Positions 26,500 through 35,718 are shown, counted from the first letter of the stretch. The stretch: DNA of 49,170 nucleotides from [Clostridium] methylpentosum DSM 5476 (GCA_000158655.1 EQ973339.1:131764-180933), one strand, 5' to 3'. Numbers and translations are program-made. Notes: a model not told the origin generated them from the sequence alone.

Positions 26500-26555
26500 G
26501 CAAACAATTTTAAACTGCGCTCATCCACACGATGAGCGCAATTTAAAATTGTTGC
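26500..26555. repeat. long AT/GC two-tier hairpin between the M23 and S41 genes
   Basis: An outer arm GCAAACAATTTTAAA pairs with TTTAAAATTGTTGC (one bulged A) and an inner arm GCGCTCAT pairs with ATGAGCGC around a 7-nt loop. A smaller CCGGGGA/TCCCCGG hairpin lies just before. No T tract follows the big hairpin, so it may protect or process mRNA rather than end it. Confidence 0.7.
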
Positions 26556-26609
26556 AAACTTGAGACAGAATTTACCTGAAACCCAATTACAGGAAAGGTT
26601 GTTACTTTG

Positions 26610-27812
26610 ATGAACAAGAAAATTTCTCTCGGCGCAGCGGTCACCTTTTGCGCGATTGTTGCGGCAATCACCTTTGCAATCACTTGGATGGCATCGAGCG
26701 ATACGTTTGACGGACTGGTTTCAAATCTCACCCAGCGGGATGAGATTTACCAAAAGATGGATGAGATAGACAAGTATGTCCGCACCAACTACCTCAATCA
26801 AAACGAGGTGGATGACCAGGCATTGCAGGATTCCATTGCAACTGGTTATCTGGCGGGACTCGGGGACAAATATGCCGCCTACTACACCGCGGACAGCCTC
26901 AAACAGAAGGAGCTCGACTCCAAAGGCGTCATGGTTGGCATCGGCGTCACTGCTTCGGAGGATGAGAGCGGCTACATTAAAATTATTTCTACCTATACCG
27001 ACTCCCCTGCTGAGGCAGCGGGAATCCTGCCGCAGGATTTGATTGTCAGCGTCGACGGGGAAGATGTCAAATCGATCGGCTATCTCAAGGCGATGGAAAA
27101 AGTCAAGGGCGAGGCGGGAACCACCGTAAAGCTGGTGGTGCGCCGCGGCGGGCAGGATTCCGAGATGGAAGTTTCCCGCAAACAGATGGAAATCCCCACC
27201 GTTGAGTACCGCATGGAGGGCCAAAACGGCTATATCAAAATTTCCAGCTTTAAAGAGGCGACAATTGACCAGTTCAATAAGGCGATTGACGAGCTCACTG
27301 CCCAAGGCGCCCAGGGGCTGATCTTTGACCTGCGCGAAAACAGCGGCGGAACGCTCGACAGCGTGAGCAAAATGCTCGATAAACTCCTACCTGAGGGCGT
27401 GATTGCCACCAAGGTCAAAGCGGATGGCACGAGCGAGGTGCTTGCAGAATCCGACGCGGTGGAAATCAATCTGCCAATGGTGACAATCGGCAACAAAAAC
27501 ACCGCGAGTGCGGCGGAGCTGTTTATCTGCGCGCTGCGCGATTATGACAAGGCAAAACTCGTGGGCACTACGACCTATGGAAAAGGTGTGATGCAGGAGC
27601 TACACACCCTCAAGGACGGCAGTGCGATCAATCTCACGACAGGGTATTTTAACCCTCCAAAGAGCGAAAACTTTAATAACAAGGGGATTACTCCTGATTT
27701 TGAGGTCAAACTGACTGAGGATCAGCAGAAGCTGTTTGACGAGCGGGCTCTTGAGCTTGAGAACGACCCACAGTTCACCAAGGCGGTCGAAGTGTTAAAC
27801 ACAACAAAGTAA
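26610..27812 (+). CDS. S41 carboxy-terminal processing peptidase (CtpA/CtpB type)
   Basis: 400 aa. One N-terminal membrane anchor (about 5-28), then a PDZ domain (about 100-190, with GIGVTASEDESGYIKIISTY and SPAEAAGILPQDLIVSVDGE), and the S41 domain with the catalytic Ser in NKNTASAAELF and Lys in TTYGKGVMQ. It cleaves C-terminal tails of secreted or membrane proteins. The start is ATG; an adjacent TTG one codon earlier is not needed. A Ctp protease downstream of ftsEX is also known in Bacillus, so it may process or degrade the neighbouring hydrolases. Confidence 0.92.
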   Translation: MNKKISLGAAVTFCAIVAAITFAITWMASSDTFDGLVSNLTQRDEIYQKMDEIDKYVRTNYLNQNEVDDQALQDSIATGYLAGLGDKYAAYYTADSLKQKELDSKGVMVGIGVTASEDESGYIKIISTYTDSPAEAAGILPQDLIVSVDGEDVKSIGYLKAMEKVKGEAGTTVKLVVRRGGQDSEMEVSRKQMEIPTVEYRMEGQNGYIKISSFKEATIDQFNKAIDELTAQGAQGLIFDLRENSGGTLDSVSKMLDKLLPEGVIATKVKADGTSEVLAESDAVEINLPMVTIGNKNTASAAELFICALRDYDKAKLVGTTTYGKGVMQELHTLKDGSAINLTTGYFNPPKSENFNNKGITPDFEVKLTEDQQKLFDERALELENDPQFTKAVEVLNTTK

Positions 27813-28110
27813 TTTTTTGATTATGTAATACAATTAGTATATTTTGCACCGGAAGCATACAACCTGTTTTGTCTTTTTTGCAAAAATAGAGTTAACATGC
27901 ATTGTGTCTCTCCATGCTTCCCAGGTGACAGATCCCTATTTTTTCTCGGGAATTGCGACTGGTTTTCCTCGCTGGGCAGCTAAGCGGATCGGGTCTGTGA
28001 ACAAGTCTCGCCAGCCCTTGCACGGGGAAATTGTAAAAATCGCTTTTCCCCCAAAGCCTCTGGTGTGAAACAAGTCATGCCCGCACAACACAAGATTTAC
28101 AGTAGGTACA

Positions 28111-28139
28111 AGCGGAAGACAGATGCCTTCCGCTTTTTG
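28111..28139 (+). terminator. intrinsic terminator
   Basis: AGCGGAAG and CTTCCGCT around an 8-nt loop, followed by TTTTT. It lies 300 bp after the S41 gene; 27813-28110 shows no recognisable gene. Confidence 0.75.
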
Positions 28140-28298
28140 CTGTTCTGCAAATTGTCTTTGCCAGCGCGTTTGTTTTGTCATCAAATTTTGTGTGAGAACC
28201 GCTTTGGAAATTCGGATTGATAAAAGTATCTTTCAGTATCAGGTGGCATTGTTTTTGCCTGGAATGGACGGCGAACGCCTGAAATCCTGCACAGATTA

Positions 28299-28449
28299 GA
28301 GTTTGTTTTAAAACCCTGGAATTGTGTATAAAGAGCCGAAATGATAAAATAAGTAGTATGAAACGACATGAATCAGTGAGAAACAATGGAATAGAATAAG
28401 AAATATATTTCCGACAGATTGGTTGTTTTGATGGTTTTAAAACAGACTC
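28299..28449. mobile_element. 151-bp MITE-like deletion derivative of an IS5-type element
   Basis: Terminal inverted repeats GAGTTTGTTTTAAAACC and GGTTTTAAAACAGACTC (one mismatch) are flanked by TA on both sides. The first 99 bp are about 94 percent identical to the IS5-like left end at 49072-49170, including the transposase start MKRHE.., here frameshifted by a lost base. The body is deleted. GAGnCTGTTTTAA ends are typical of IS5-family groups. Confidence 0.82.
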
Positions 28450-28526
28450 TAGGGACCCACAAAAACTCTTGTAATTTGCGCCGCTTTATACTACAATAAT
28501 AAGTACTACATATTTGGAGGATGATT

Positions 28527-29195
28527 ATGGTAGAACTGGGAAATGATTGGGACGAGCAGCTCGCTGGAGAATTTGACAAGGAGTATTACCAGCGGCTGCG
28601 CAAAATTCTTGCCCGCGAGTATAAGACGCAGACAATCTATCCCGATATGCACGACATCTTTAATGCGCTCAAGCTCACACCTTATCACAGCGTCAAAGCG
28701 GTGATTTTGGGGCAGGATCCCTACCACGGGCCGGGACAGGCACATGGCCTTTCCTTTTCGGTCCAAAAGGGCGTCATTCCGCCTCCGTCTCTAAAAAATA
28801 TTTTTAAAGAGCTCGAAGACGATCTGGGGGTAGTTCCGCCCGATCATGGGGAATTGACCGAATGGGCAAGGCAAGGGGTGCTGCTGCTCAACACGGTGCT
28901 CACTGTACGCGCCTCAAATCCCAACAGCCACAAAGAAATCGGATGGCAGATCTTCACTGACAATGTCGTGAGAAAGCTCAATGAGAGAGAAAAGCCGATG
29001 GTCTTTCTATTGTGGGGGGCAAATGCCAGGCGCAAGGTAGAGCTGATTACAAATCCAAATCACCTCATTCTCACCTGTGCCCATCCTTCTCCCTTTTCGG
29101 CGAACAGCGGCTTTTTTGGCTGCCGTCATTTTTCCAAAACCAACGCCTTTTTAGAGGCGCGGGGTCAAGCGCTGATTGACTGGCAGATCCATTGA
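28527..29195 (+). CDS. ung: uracil-DNA glycosylase
   Basis: 222 aa. GGAGG lies 6 nt before this ATG, which is preferred to the ATG two codons earlier. Family motifs are complete: GQDPYHGPGQAHGLSFSV (water-activating Asp), LLLNTVLTVRASNPNSHKE, FLLWGANARRK and AHPSPFSA (catalytic His). It removes uracil from DNA as the first step of base excision repair. It stands alone between the MITE and mtnN. Confidence 0.96.
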   Translation: MVELGNDWDEQLAGEFDKEYYQRLRKILAREYKTQTIYPDMHDIFNALKLTPYHSVKAVILGQDPYHGPGQAHGLSFSVQKGVIPPPSLKNIFKELEDDLGVVPPDHGELTEWARQGVLLLNTVLTVRASNPNSHKEIGWQIFTDNVVRKLNEREKPMVFLLWGANARRKVELITNPNHLILTCAHPSPFSANSGFFGCRHFSKTNAFLEARGQALIDWQIH

Positions 29196-29485
29196 TACAC
29201 AAGTTGTACCAATCGACTCGTCTGGGAAGAATTTGTGCAGAGCAGGAGCTAGAATCAACCGGGGAATTTGACCACCCATTTTTTATGGTCAAACAGCCAT
29301 TCTGTCTGCGGAAAAACGTTGAACGGTCTGTTTTGTGACGGCCAAGCGCCATTTGACTGTACAAGCGTCAAGCTCAAACAACGCTGCCGGGCAGAATGTG
29401 TTTTGTCTGCTCGACAATGAAAGATTGCATGTTTAATCATTTTTGAGTATACTAATTTTATCTGATAAAACGGAGGATGTTTAAG

Positions 29486-30172
29486 ATGAAAATCGGAATC
29501 ATCGGGGCAATGGAGGTCGAAGTAGACGGCCTGCGGCAGTGTATGGAACAGGGACGGACCGAGCGGATCAGCGGAATTGACTACCACTGTGGAACAATTT
29601 GTGGCCGCGAGGTCGTGGTCGCTCAGTCGGGTGTGGGAAAGGTCAATGCGGCAATTTGCGCCCAAACCATGATTCTTCGTTTCCAGCCGGATGTTGTGAT
29701 CAATTCAGGTGTTGCAGGGGGACACCACAGCCTGCAGATTGGGGATATTGTTGTCGCCTCCGCTGTTGTGGAACACGATATGGACACCTCGCCGCTGGGG
29801 GATCCCAAGGGCTATATCTCCGGACTGGGCCTTGTTCAAATGCCGGCGGACGCCTCGGTTGCACGCACCCTCTGTGCTGCTTCGGAAAAGCTGGGTCACT
29901 GCAAATTCGGCGTCATTGCCTCGGGGGACCAGTTTATCAGCTCCCGAGCGCAGGCGGATCGGATCCACCGTGAGTTCGGTGCCTATGCCTACGAGATGGA
30001 GGGTGCGGCGATTGGACATGTCTGCTGCCGCAGTGGGGTTCCATTTGGCATCCTGCGCGTCATTTCAGACAACGGCGATGAACAGGCAATCGTGGATTTT
30101 CCCACCTTTGTAGGAGAGGCTGCCGCCAAGTCGATCAAGGTGATTGTCGATTTTCTCAACCATCTCGACTAA
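29486..30172 (+). CDS. mtnN: 5'-methylthioadenosine/S-adenosylhomocysteine nucleosidase
   Basis: 228 aa, starting at the second ATG (GGAGG at 9-nt spacing). Family marks: IGIIGAMEVEVDGL at the N-terminus, VAQSGVGKVNAAICAQTMI, VINSGVAGG, ASGDQFISS and FGAYAYEMEGAAIGHVC with the purine/ribose-binding Glu residues, and VISDNGDEQA with the catalytic Asp. It hydrolyses MTA and SAH, clearing products of methyltransferase and polyamine reactions. The 290 bp before it shows no gene. Confidence 0.95.
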   Translation: MKIGIIGAMEVEVDGLRQCMEQGRTERISGIDYHCGTICGREVVVAQSGVGKVNAAICAQTMILRFQPDVVINSGVAGGHHSLQIGDIVVASAVVEHDMDTSPLGDPKGYISGLGLVQMPADASVARTLCAASEKLGHCKFGVIASGDQFISSRAQADRIHREFGAYAYEMEGAAIGHVCCRSGVPFGILRVISDNGDEQAIVDFPTFVGEAAAKSIKVIVDFLNHLD

Positions 30173-30468
30173 ACACAGCAGATGGTTCTGTGTCGGAATC
30201 CCCTCAAACCATATTTAGCACCGAGCGGATTCCTCACAGTGCTAACAGCGCAGTGATGGTTTCTAAGATGAGATTTCATAGATGGAGAACTGAAAAGGGC
30301 AGAGCGTGCAGGATTGAGGTTCCCAACAGGAGAATGTGACGCACAGAAAAACAATTGCGTTTTGAACTTCGAGAATGACGAGGCAGAAGAATAGCTTGAC
30401 CATATAATTCCTATATACACCATGGGCTAAATAGGTTATAATAAGAAAGTACCTATAAATCGCAAGAG
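30173..30468. other. intergenic region without recognised gene
   Basis: About 300 bp. The only notable piece is a TATAAT (about 30437-30442) in GGTTATAATAAG ahead of the ATPase gene, with no convincing -35. Confidence 0.5.
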
Positions 30469-30477
30469 GTGAATGCT

Positions 30478-31125
30478 TTGCAAACAAAACGAATTTCAGT
30501 TGTCACTGGGCACTATGGGAGCGGAAAGACAAATTTCTCCGTTAATCTGGCACTTTGGCTGGCACGGCAAGGGAAACGGGTTTGTGTGGTTGACCTTGAC
30601 ACAGTCAACCCCTATTTCCGAACAGCGGATTATGAGCAGCTATTTGCGTCGCAAGGCGTTGAGCTGATTGTCCCTGAATTTGCAAACACCAATCTCGACC
30701 TGCCAGTGCTTTCCAGCCGGATCGGCGCTGTTTTGCAGGACGAATCAGTTGATGTTGTGGTTGACGCGGGCGGAGACGATGCGGGAGCAGCAGTGCTCGG
30801 CTGCTACGCGCAGCAAATCCTTAGTCAGCCGCATGAGGTATACTATCTCTATAACAGCTACCGCTACCACACCGAACATCCGGATGAGGCAGCGGAAATT
30901 TTGCGTGCAATTGAGGCTGCATCCCGACTGAAAGTGACGAAAATTATAAACAACTCCAATTTAGGAGGGCAAACGCAGCCGAGGGATCTGATTGATTCGG
31001 TGGAACCAGCCCAAAAGCTGGCAGCTCTGACAGGAGTGCCCCTGGCTGCTTCGCTGGTCAAAGCAAGCTTGGCGAAGGAGGTTCCCCAGGCGTATCCGAT
31101 TGAAGTTTTTGTAAAGATCATTTAA
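30478..31125 (+). CDS. ParA/MinD-like P-loop ATPase next to kor genes
   Basis: 215 aa. TTG is taken as start since AAGAGG is 8 nt upstream; GTG 30469 overlaps that SD and is the alternative. A deviant-type P-loop region VVTGHYGSGKTNFSVNLALW is followed by VCVVDLDTVNPYFRTADYEQ and VVVDAGGDDAGAAVLGCYAQ, the MinD/SIMIBI pattern, though the signature Lys of KGGxGK is replaced (GHYGSGKT). No membrane-targeting helix. It lies 87 bp before the ferredoxin of the kor operon, so it might assist Fe-S or enzyme maturation; that is inferred from position only. Confidence 0.72.
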   Translation: MQTKRISVVTGHYGSGKTNFSVNLALWLARQGKRVCVVDLDTVNPYFRTADYEQLFASQGVELIVPEFANTNLDLPVLSSRIGAVLQDESVDVVVDAGGDDAGAAVLGCYAQQILSQPHEVYYLYNSYRYHTEHPDEAAEILRAIEAASRLKVTKIINNSNLGGQTQPRDLIDSVEPAQKLAALTGVPLAASLVKASLAKEVPQAYPIEVFVKII

Positions 31126-31212
31126 TGTTAACAATTTAACGAAAAAATTGCCATCTTTAAATGTTTTAATAAAAAGACAGTGCGGTAGGCGCACGGATTG
31201 GGAGGTGCTAAT

Positions 31213-31422
31213 ATGGCAAAACTCAAAATAGATTATGAACGCTGCAAGGGCTGCGGCCTCTGCACGACGGTTTGTCCGAAAAAAATTCTCGAACTCGCAA
31301 AAAAACGGCTCAACGGAAAAGGGTATACCCCTGTTGACTGCATCGATTGGGACGCCTGCATCTCCTGTGGAATGTGCACCCAGATCTGTCCTGACGTCGT
31401 GTTGCGTCTCACCGAGAAGTAG
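31213..31422 (+). CDS. korD: ferredoxin-like delta subunit of 2-oxoacid:ferredoxin oxidoreductase
   Basis: 69 aa with two complete 4Fe-4S motifs: CKGCGLCTTVCP and CISCGMCTQICP. It passes electrons from the TPP site of the beta subunit to free ferredoxin. GGGAGG precedes the ATG at 7-nt spacing. First gene of the korDABC cluster. Its basic strand between the clusters is usual for KorD/VorD subunits. Confidence 0.88.
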   Translation: MAKLKIDYERCKGCGLCTTVCPKKILELAKKRLNGKGYTPVDCIDWDACISCGMCTQICPDVVLRLTEK

Positions 31423-31567
31423 ACGGGTTTTCGAATTTATTCTACAATTAAGCTCGGTACGTCCGGTTCCCCGCAGCGAGCGGGTTTGCAGGGTTGTATA
31501 ACTGCCTTGTCCCTGACAGCGCAAGGCTTTGGGGAGGCGGTTGTCCCGTCTCTGATGGAGGTAAGCT

Positions 31568-32635
31568 ATGGAACAAAAAAGATATTTCATGAAGGGGAAC
31601 GAGGCGTTGGCTGAGGCGGCGATCCGCGCGGGCTGCCGGAGCTTTTTCGGCTATCCAATCACCCCGCAGACCGAGGTGGCCGCCTATATGGCCAAGCGGA
31701 TGCCCGAGGTCGGCGGGGTTTATCTGCAGGCCGAATCGGAAATTGCGGCCGCAAACATGGTGCTCGGCGCTGCTGCGGCGGGTGCTCGGACAATGACCTC
31801 CTCCTCTTCTCCCGGAATCAGCCTCAAGAGCGAGGCAATTTCCTATATGGCGGGTTGTGACCTGCCTTGTCTGATTGTCAACGTTCAGCGGGCTGGTCCC
31901 GGGCTCGGCGGCATCCAGCCGGCGCAGTCGGACTATTTTCAGGCAACCCGCGCAAATGGGCATGGGGATTTTCACATCCTGGTCTTTGCGCCCGACGGGG
32001 TACAGGAGATCGTCGACCTGGTGGCGCACGCCTACGACACGGCGGATAAATACCGCATGCCTGCGATGATCCTGGCAGATGGAATGCTCGGCCAGATGAT
32101 GGAGCCGGTGGTGTTTCACGAAAAGGAACAACGGGAACTGCCCCCAAAGCCCTGGGCAGCCAGTGGCCACAAAAATAAGAGACAGCACAACATCATCAAC
32201 TCACTCGTACTTAAACCCGCTGAACTTGAGCAGCAGAACATTGCCCGCTTTGAACGGTATCAACAGGTGCAGCAGCAGGAGGTACTCGCCGAGGAGTACC
32301 TGCTCGAGGACGCAGAGATTATCGTCGTCGCATTTGGAGCGTCTGCGCGCATTGCGAAGACTGCGGTCCATGCGGCGCGGGAACAGGGAATCCGCGTCGG
32401 GCTCATCCGCCCCATCACCCTCTGGCCGTTTCCCAGCAATCTGATTGCCAAAGCTGCAGAACACGCCAAGGCGTTTTTGTCAGTTGAAATGAACATGGGG
32501 CAGATGGTGGAGGATGTGCGGCTTGCAGTCGGCGGAAGGTGTCCGGTCAGATTTTACGGCCGGGCGGGTGGCATGGTGCCTGAACCAGATGAGATCACTG
32601 CGGTGATTGCAGAGCTTGAAAGGGAGGTGCGGTAA
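31568..32635 (+). CDS. korA: 2-oxoacid:ferredoxin oxidoreductase, alpha subunit
   Basis: 355 aa, the length of KorA/VorB. The sequence begins KRYFMKGNEALAEAAIRAGC and FFGYPITPQTEVAAYMAKRM (pyrimidine-binding domain), has TSSSSPGISLKSEAISYMAG, and ends with the transketolase-C-like domain (VAFGASARIAKTAVHAA, GLIRPITLWPFP). With KorB it oxidises 2-oxoglutarate or branched-chain 2-oxoacids to the acyl-CoA and reduces ferredoxin; substrate cannot be set from sequence. GGAGG SD. Its stop overlaps the korB start (TAATG). Confidence 0.9.
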   Translation: MEQKRYFMKGNEALAEAAIRAGCRSFFGYPITPQTEVAAYMAKRMPEVGGVYLQAESEIAAANMVLGAAAAGARTMTSSSSPGISLKSEAISYMAGCDLPCLIVNVQRAGPGLGGIQPAQSDYFQATRANGHGDFHILVFAPDGVQEIVDLVAHAYDTADKYRMPAMILADGMLGQMMEPVVFHEKEQRELPPKPWAASGHKNKRQHNIINSLVLKPAELEQQNIARFERYQQVQQQEVLAEEYLLEDAEIIVVAFGASARIAKTAVHAAREQGIRVGLIRPITLWPFPSNLIAKAAEHAKAFLSVEMNMGQMVEDVRLAVGGRCPVRFYGRAGGMVPEPDEITAVIAELEREVR

Positions 32636-33387
32636 TGGCTGTTTTTGAAAAAACCTCCGGATTGACCGACCAGGTCACCCACTACTGCCCAGGCTGCACC
32701 CACGGGATTATTCACCGCCTGGTTGCGGAAACGCTGGAGGAACTCAGCGTGCTCGGGGACACCGTCGGCGTCGCGTCGGTGGGCTGTTCGGTGATGTCCT
32801 ACGACTATTTCAGCTGTGATATGGTGCAGGCCCCCCACGGCCGCGCACCCGCCGTTGCAACTGGAATCAAACGGGTGCTCGGCCCGCAGAGCGTGGTGTT
32901 CACCTATCAGGGCGACGGCGACCTCGCGGCGATCGGCACTGCCGAGACGGTGCATGCAGCGGCGCGGGGGGAAAACATCACCCTCATCTTTGTCAACAAC
33001 GCAATTTACGGCATGACGGGCGGGCAGATGGCCCCCACCACGCTGCCCGGCCAGGTCACCCAAACCACCCCGCGCGGAAGGGATATCAGGACCGCCGGAT
33101 TCCCGATCCGCATTTGTGAGATGCTCGCCACTCTCGATGGCGTCGCCTATGCAGAGCGGGTTGCAGTCAACACCGTTGCGAATATCCGCAAAGCAAAACA
33201 AGCGGTTCAAAAGGCTTTCACCGCCCAGACAGAGGGCAAGGGCTTCACCATTGTTGAAATTCTGTCCACCTGTCCCACCAACTGGGGGCTCACGCCTGCA
33301 GAATCACTTCAATGGGTACAGGAGAATATGATACCCCACTATCCGCTCGGCGTCTTTTGCGATCGGACTGAAAAGGGGGTGTACTAG
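32635..33387 (+). CDS. korB: 2-oxoacid:ferredoxin oxidoreductase, beta (TPP) subunit
   Basis: 250 aa. CPGCTHGIIHRL near residue 16 and the TPP/Mg motif YQGDGDLAAIGTAETVHAAA with NNAIYGMTGGQMAPTT are all present. No own Fe-S cluster motif, so electrons go through KorD. Coupled to korA by a 1-base overlap and adjacent to korC. Confidence 0.92.
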   Translation: MAVFEKTSGLTDQVTHYCPGCTHGIIHRLVAETLEELSVLGDTVGVASVGCSVMSYDYFSCDMVQAPHGRAPAVATGIKRVLGPQSVVFTYQGDGDLAAIGTAETVHAAARGENITLIFVNNAIYGMTGGQMAPTTLPGQVTQTTPRGRDIRTAGFPIRICEMLATLDGVAYAERVAVNTVANIRKAKQAVQKAFTAQTEGKGFTIVEILSTCPTNWGLTPAESLQWVQENMIPHYPLGVFCDRTEKGVY

Positions 33388-33915
33388 GTGGCGTTTCAAT
33401 TTGTATTCGCCGGTTTCGGCGGGCAGGGGGTTCTCTTTGCCGGAAAAGTCACAGCCAACACCGGACTTATCGATGGGAAACAGGTGACGTGGTTGCCCTC
33501 CTATGGGCCGGAGATGCGCGGCGGTACGGCCAACTGTTCGGTCTGTCTGTCCGAGGAACCGATTGGTTGCCCGATGGTGATGCACCCCGACGTGTTGGTT
33601 GCGATGAATGGGCCTTCCTACGATCGATTTGCCGAAACAGTGCGCCCGGGCGGGCTGATTCTTGCGGACAGCACTCTGGTCCAGTGCGATGAGCAAGACC
33701 ACCGCATCCGACCCATTCCGGCGACCCGACTCGCAGCGGATAACGGACTTGAAGGGCTGGCCAATATCCTGCTGCTCGGCAGGATGCTCCGTCTGACCGG
33801 TTTTACCACCTATGAATCGATGAAGCAGTCGATCCGCAACTGTGTCCCCGCATCCAAGGCGTATCTGCTTGAAGCGAATTTCAAGGCGTTTGAAATCGGG
33901 TTTCAATATCAATAA
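33388..33915 (+). CDS. korC: 2-oxoacid:ferredoxin oxidoreductase, gamma subunit
   Basis: 175 aa starting at GTG directly after the korB stop. The pattern [19 protein letters not shown], then [20 protein letters not shown], is the POR gamma domain that helps CoA binding and closes the active site. Last gene of the cluster; a strong terminator follows. Confidence 0.92.
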   Translation: MAFQFVFAGFGGQGVLFAGKVTANTGLIDGKQVTWLPSYGPEMRGGTANCSVCLSEEPIGCPMVMHPDVLVAMNGPSYDRFAETVRPGGLILADSTLVQCDEQDHRIRPIPATRLAADNGLEGLANILLLGRMLRLTGFTTYESMKQSIRNCVPASKAYLLEANFKAFEIGFQYQ

Positions 33916-33920
33916 TATAA

Positions 33921-33958
33921 AACGGGCCTGTTGCAAATCTTTTGCAACAGGCCCGTTT
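33921..33958 (+). terminator. terminator of the kor operon
   Basis: ACGGGCCTGTTGCAAA pairs with TTTGCAACAGGCCCGT around a 4-nt loop; TTTGTGT follows. Confidence 0.92.
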
Positions 33959-33959
33959 G

Positions 33960-34263
33960 TGTCTGCCACAGGCACGGGGGTATTGAGAGCAATGGCATTG
34001 TAGCGATGCCGGTAGTGTCGTCTGAAAGGAAGGGGCGAAAAGGTGGGACTTTTCCTCCCAAGGCTTTATTTTGTTAAACCGATGCCAGCAAGAAGAAAGC
34101 ATGAAGCCTTTCAAACGATTTACATTCATTTTTTCGGCGTCTACCGGTTCTACAGATATGACGTGAAGGACACGGCTAATTCGCTGATCGGTATCCATTG
34201 AGGGTGAAGAGGGCTATCACCCGGCAGAATGCAGCAACGCCCTGTCTGATTACTGAGTCGGCA
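33960..34263. other. intergenic region without recognised gene
   Basis: About 300 bp between the kor terminator and the end of the frameshifted lipoprotein gene. I see no open frame, repeat or RNA signal. Confidence 0.5.
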
Positions 34264-34729
34264 TTAAGTTGCCGCCCCTTTGTTTGATTGGGATTGGAAA
34301 GGGCGAGAGGAGGCGGAAGAAATCTCCTCGAGCATCTCTTGTTCCGACGCTGGTTCTTTCCCATAGGGGAGATTCCACAGGCCCGACAGCCCATCCTGTC
34401 TGACTTTGTTTAGGACAAGTCCGTCGTAGGAAACGGAAAAGGAATCCCCCTGCTTGAGGTGAAAAACAAAGATTGTATTGGTCGAGCCGTATCTGAAATC
34501 GTCACGCTGCGCCAGGCCACCTGTTTTGATACGGGAAAATTCCTCAACGATTTTGTGCAGATCGTCTGACTGTGTCACCACCTTTTTGTCAGCATCAACT
34601 GGGACGGTGTATTGATAGAGGGCGGCGTCCCGAATCTCATCTGCGGTAAAGTCGATTACCCGCAGCGGTTCCGTGCCGCAGCTCGCGAGAAGGGCGGTAA
34701 CAACCAGACAGAGAAAGACAGCGCTTCAT
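34264..34729 (-). pseudogene. lipoprotein gene with a frameshift in the signal peptide
   Basis: An ATG behind GAGGTGATGGT reads MKR and then runs out of frame. One base less gives a textbook lipoprotein signal, AVFLCLVVTALLASCG (lipobox LASC), continuing in frame as TEPLRVIDFTADEIRDAALY and on through the open 105-aa segment to the stop. The body contains YGSTNTIFVFHLKQGDSFSV and DGLSGLWNLPYG. The rest shows no other damage, so this is either a recent mutation, a phase-variable site or a sequencing error. The family is not recognised. Confidence 0.65.
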
Positions 34730-34859
34730 ACCATCACCTCGTTTGGATAAAAAGATGGGTGACAACTTCTGATCATACTGTTCCTCAGTCAAAAACTGTT
34801 TTAGCAAAAGGGGCAGACTTGTTGTGATCGATATACTGCTTGTCTAATTAATTTTTAAG

Positions 34860-35258
34860 TCATTGATCTTCTTTTTGTCGCAACTGAAGCAAAACTTCCC
34901 GGAGCTTTTCAGGGATGGGAAGAAAAGCCGAGGCGTTTTCGAGCAGACTCAGTCCTTCATTGGAGAGAAAAAAGAGAAGCACCACTTCGCGCAGCGCCAA
35001 TGTCTCGCCGAGAATTGCCTCTAGTGTGCACGAAGCAGTTACAACAATAAAAATCATCCCCTTTTTTAAGATTCCCAAAACCGCGGATTTTAGAGAGAAT
35101 TTCTTTTGGGCGGCAGCCCGGATGAGGCCGCTCAAGCTGTCGAGCAGAACAAAGGTGACAAGGGCTGCTAACAGCGGGTCCCAGCCGCCAAGTGCCTTGG
35201 CGACTGCTTCACCTAGAGCGCTGATGGGGAAGGCTAAGCTGTGTGAAGAAAGGCTCAT
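34860..35258 (-). CDS. phage-type holin (holin_4_1 family)
   Basis: 132 aa from the ATG behind GGAGGT; the frame stays open further upstream but without an SD. Hydrophobic segments near residues 25-50 (DPLLAALVTFVLLDSLSGLI), 70-90 (GMIFIVVTASCTLEAILG) and 95-110 (EVVLLFFLSNEGLSLLENA) and the DSLSG..R..K pattern fit the Clostridial toxin-secretion/phage-lysis holins such as TcdE/UtxA types. It makes membrane holes that release an endolysin or toxin. No endolysin is present nearby. Last gene of the minus-strand phage-derived module. Confidence 0.78.
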   Translation of the reverse strand: MSLSSHSLAFPISALGEAVAKALGGWDPLLAALVTFVLLDSLSGLIRAAAQKKFSLKSAVLGILKKGMIFIVVTASCTLEAILGETLALREVVLLFFLSNEGLSLLENASAFLPIPEKLREVLLQLRQKEDQ

Positions 35259-35367
35259 GACAAGACCTCCAATCGGCCGTTTTTGCAAGAGATATCCCGA
35301 AAAAAATGGCAGGGCAGCTGGGGCTGCCCCATCAGATTTATTGTACCACCAGGGCATGTCCCTTTGT

Positions 35368-35718
35368 TCACACCATATGTTTTTTTGCTGCGAGCAGATG
35401 GAAAAACTCCTGCCGCCTTTTGTAGAAATACTGCTTGCTGCAAGGCACGTCGAGATCCCAATAGCAAACGCCTTCAGTCACGTTCTCCAACAGCTGCTGG
35501 TAGATGCCGCTGTCTGCCTGGACCGCTGACTGCTCGATCAATTCCAGATCGTAGCGGATCTGTTGTTCTACACTTGGTTTCAGCTTGTCGTTGAGACCGG
35601 TCAAGCGATGAAGCCGATGCTTTTTTTCAGGGTATTGCAGGCAAAAATAGTGTAATTCCCGGTAGGCATTTTGGGAGATGCCAAAGTGCTCCAATTTGAG
35701 GTCACGTTTGTCCGGCAT
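35368..35718 (-). CDS. phage late-regulator-like protein (ArpU/RinA-like)
   Basis: 116 aa, AGGAGG 7 nt before the ATG. The sequence LKLEHFGISQNAYRELHYFC, LQYPEKKHRLHRLTG and the end CSKQYFYKRRQEFFHLLAAK matches a family of small proteins in Clostridial phages that sit where ArpU/RinA late transcription regulators do. It probably controls the downstream holin or marks what remains of a late region. Family membership is from pattern memory; sequence-level proof needs a profile search. Confidence 0.62.
   Translation of the reverse strand: MPDKRDLKLEHFGISQNAYRELHYFCLQYPEKKHRLHRLTGLNDKLKPSVEQQIRYDLELIEQSAVQADSGIYQQLLENVTEGVCYWDLDVPCSKQYFYKRRQEFFHLLAAKKHMV

Noticed and set aside
27936-28386. Minus-strand ORFs of 82-103 aa between the S41 gene and ung
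   Set aside because: No SD or family pattern; one runs through the MITE, the other through a terminator.
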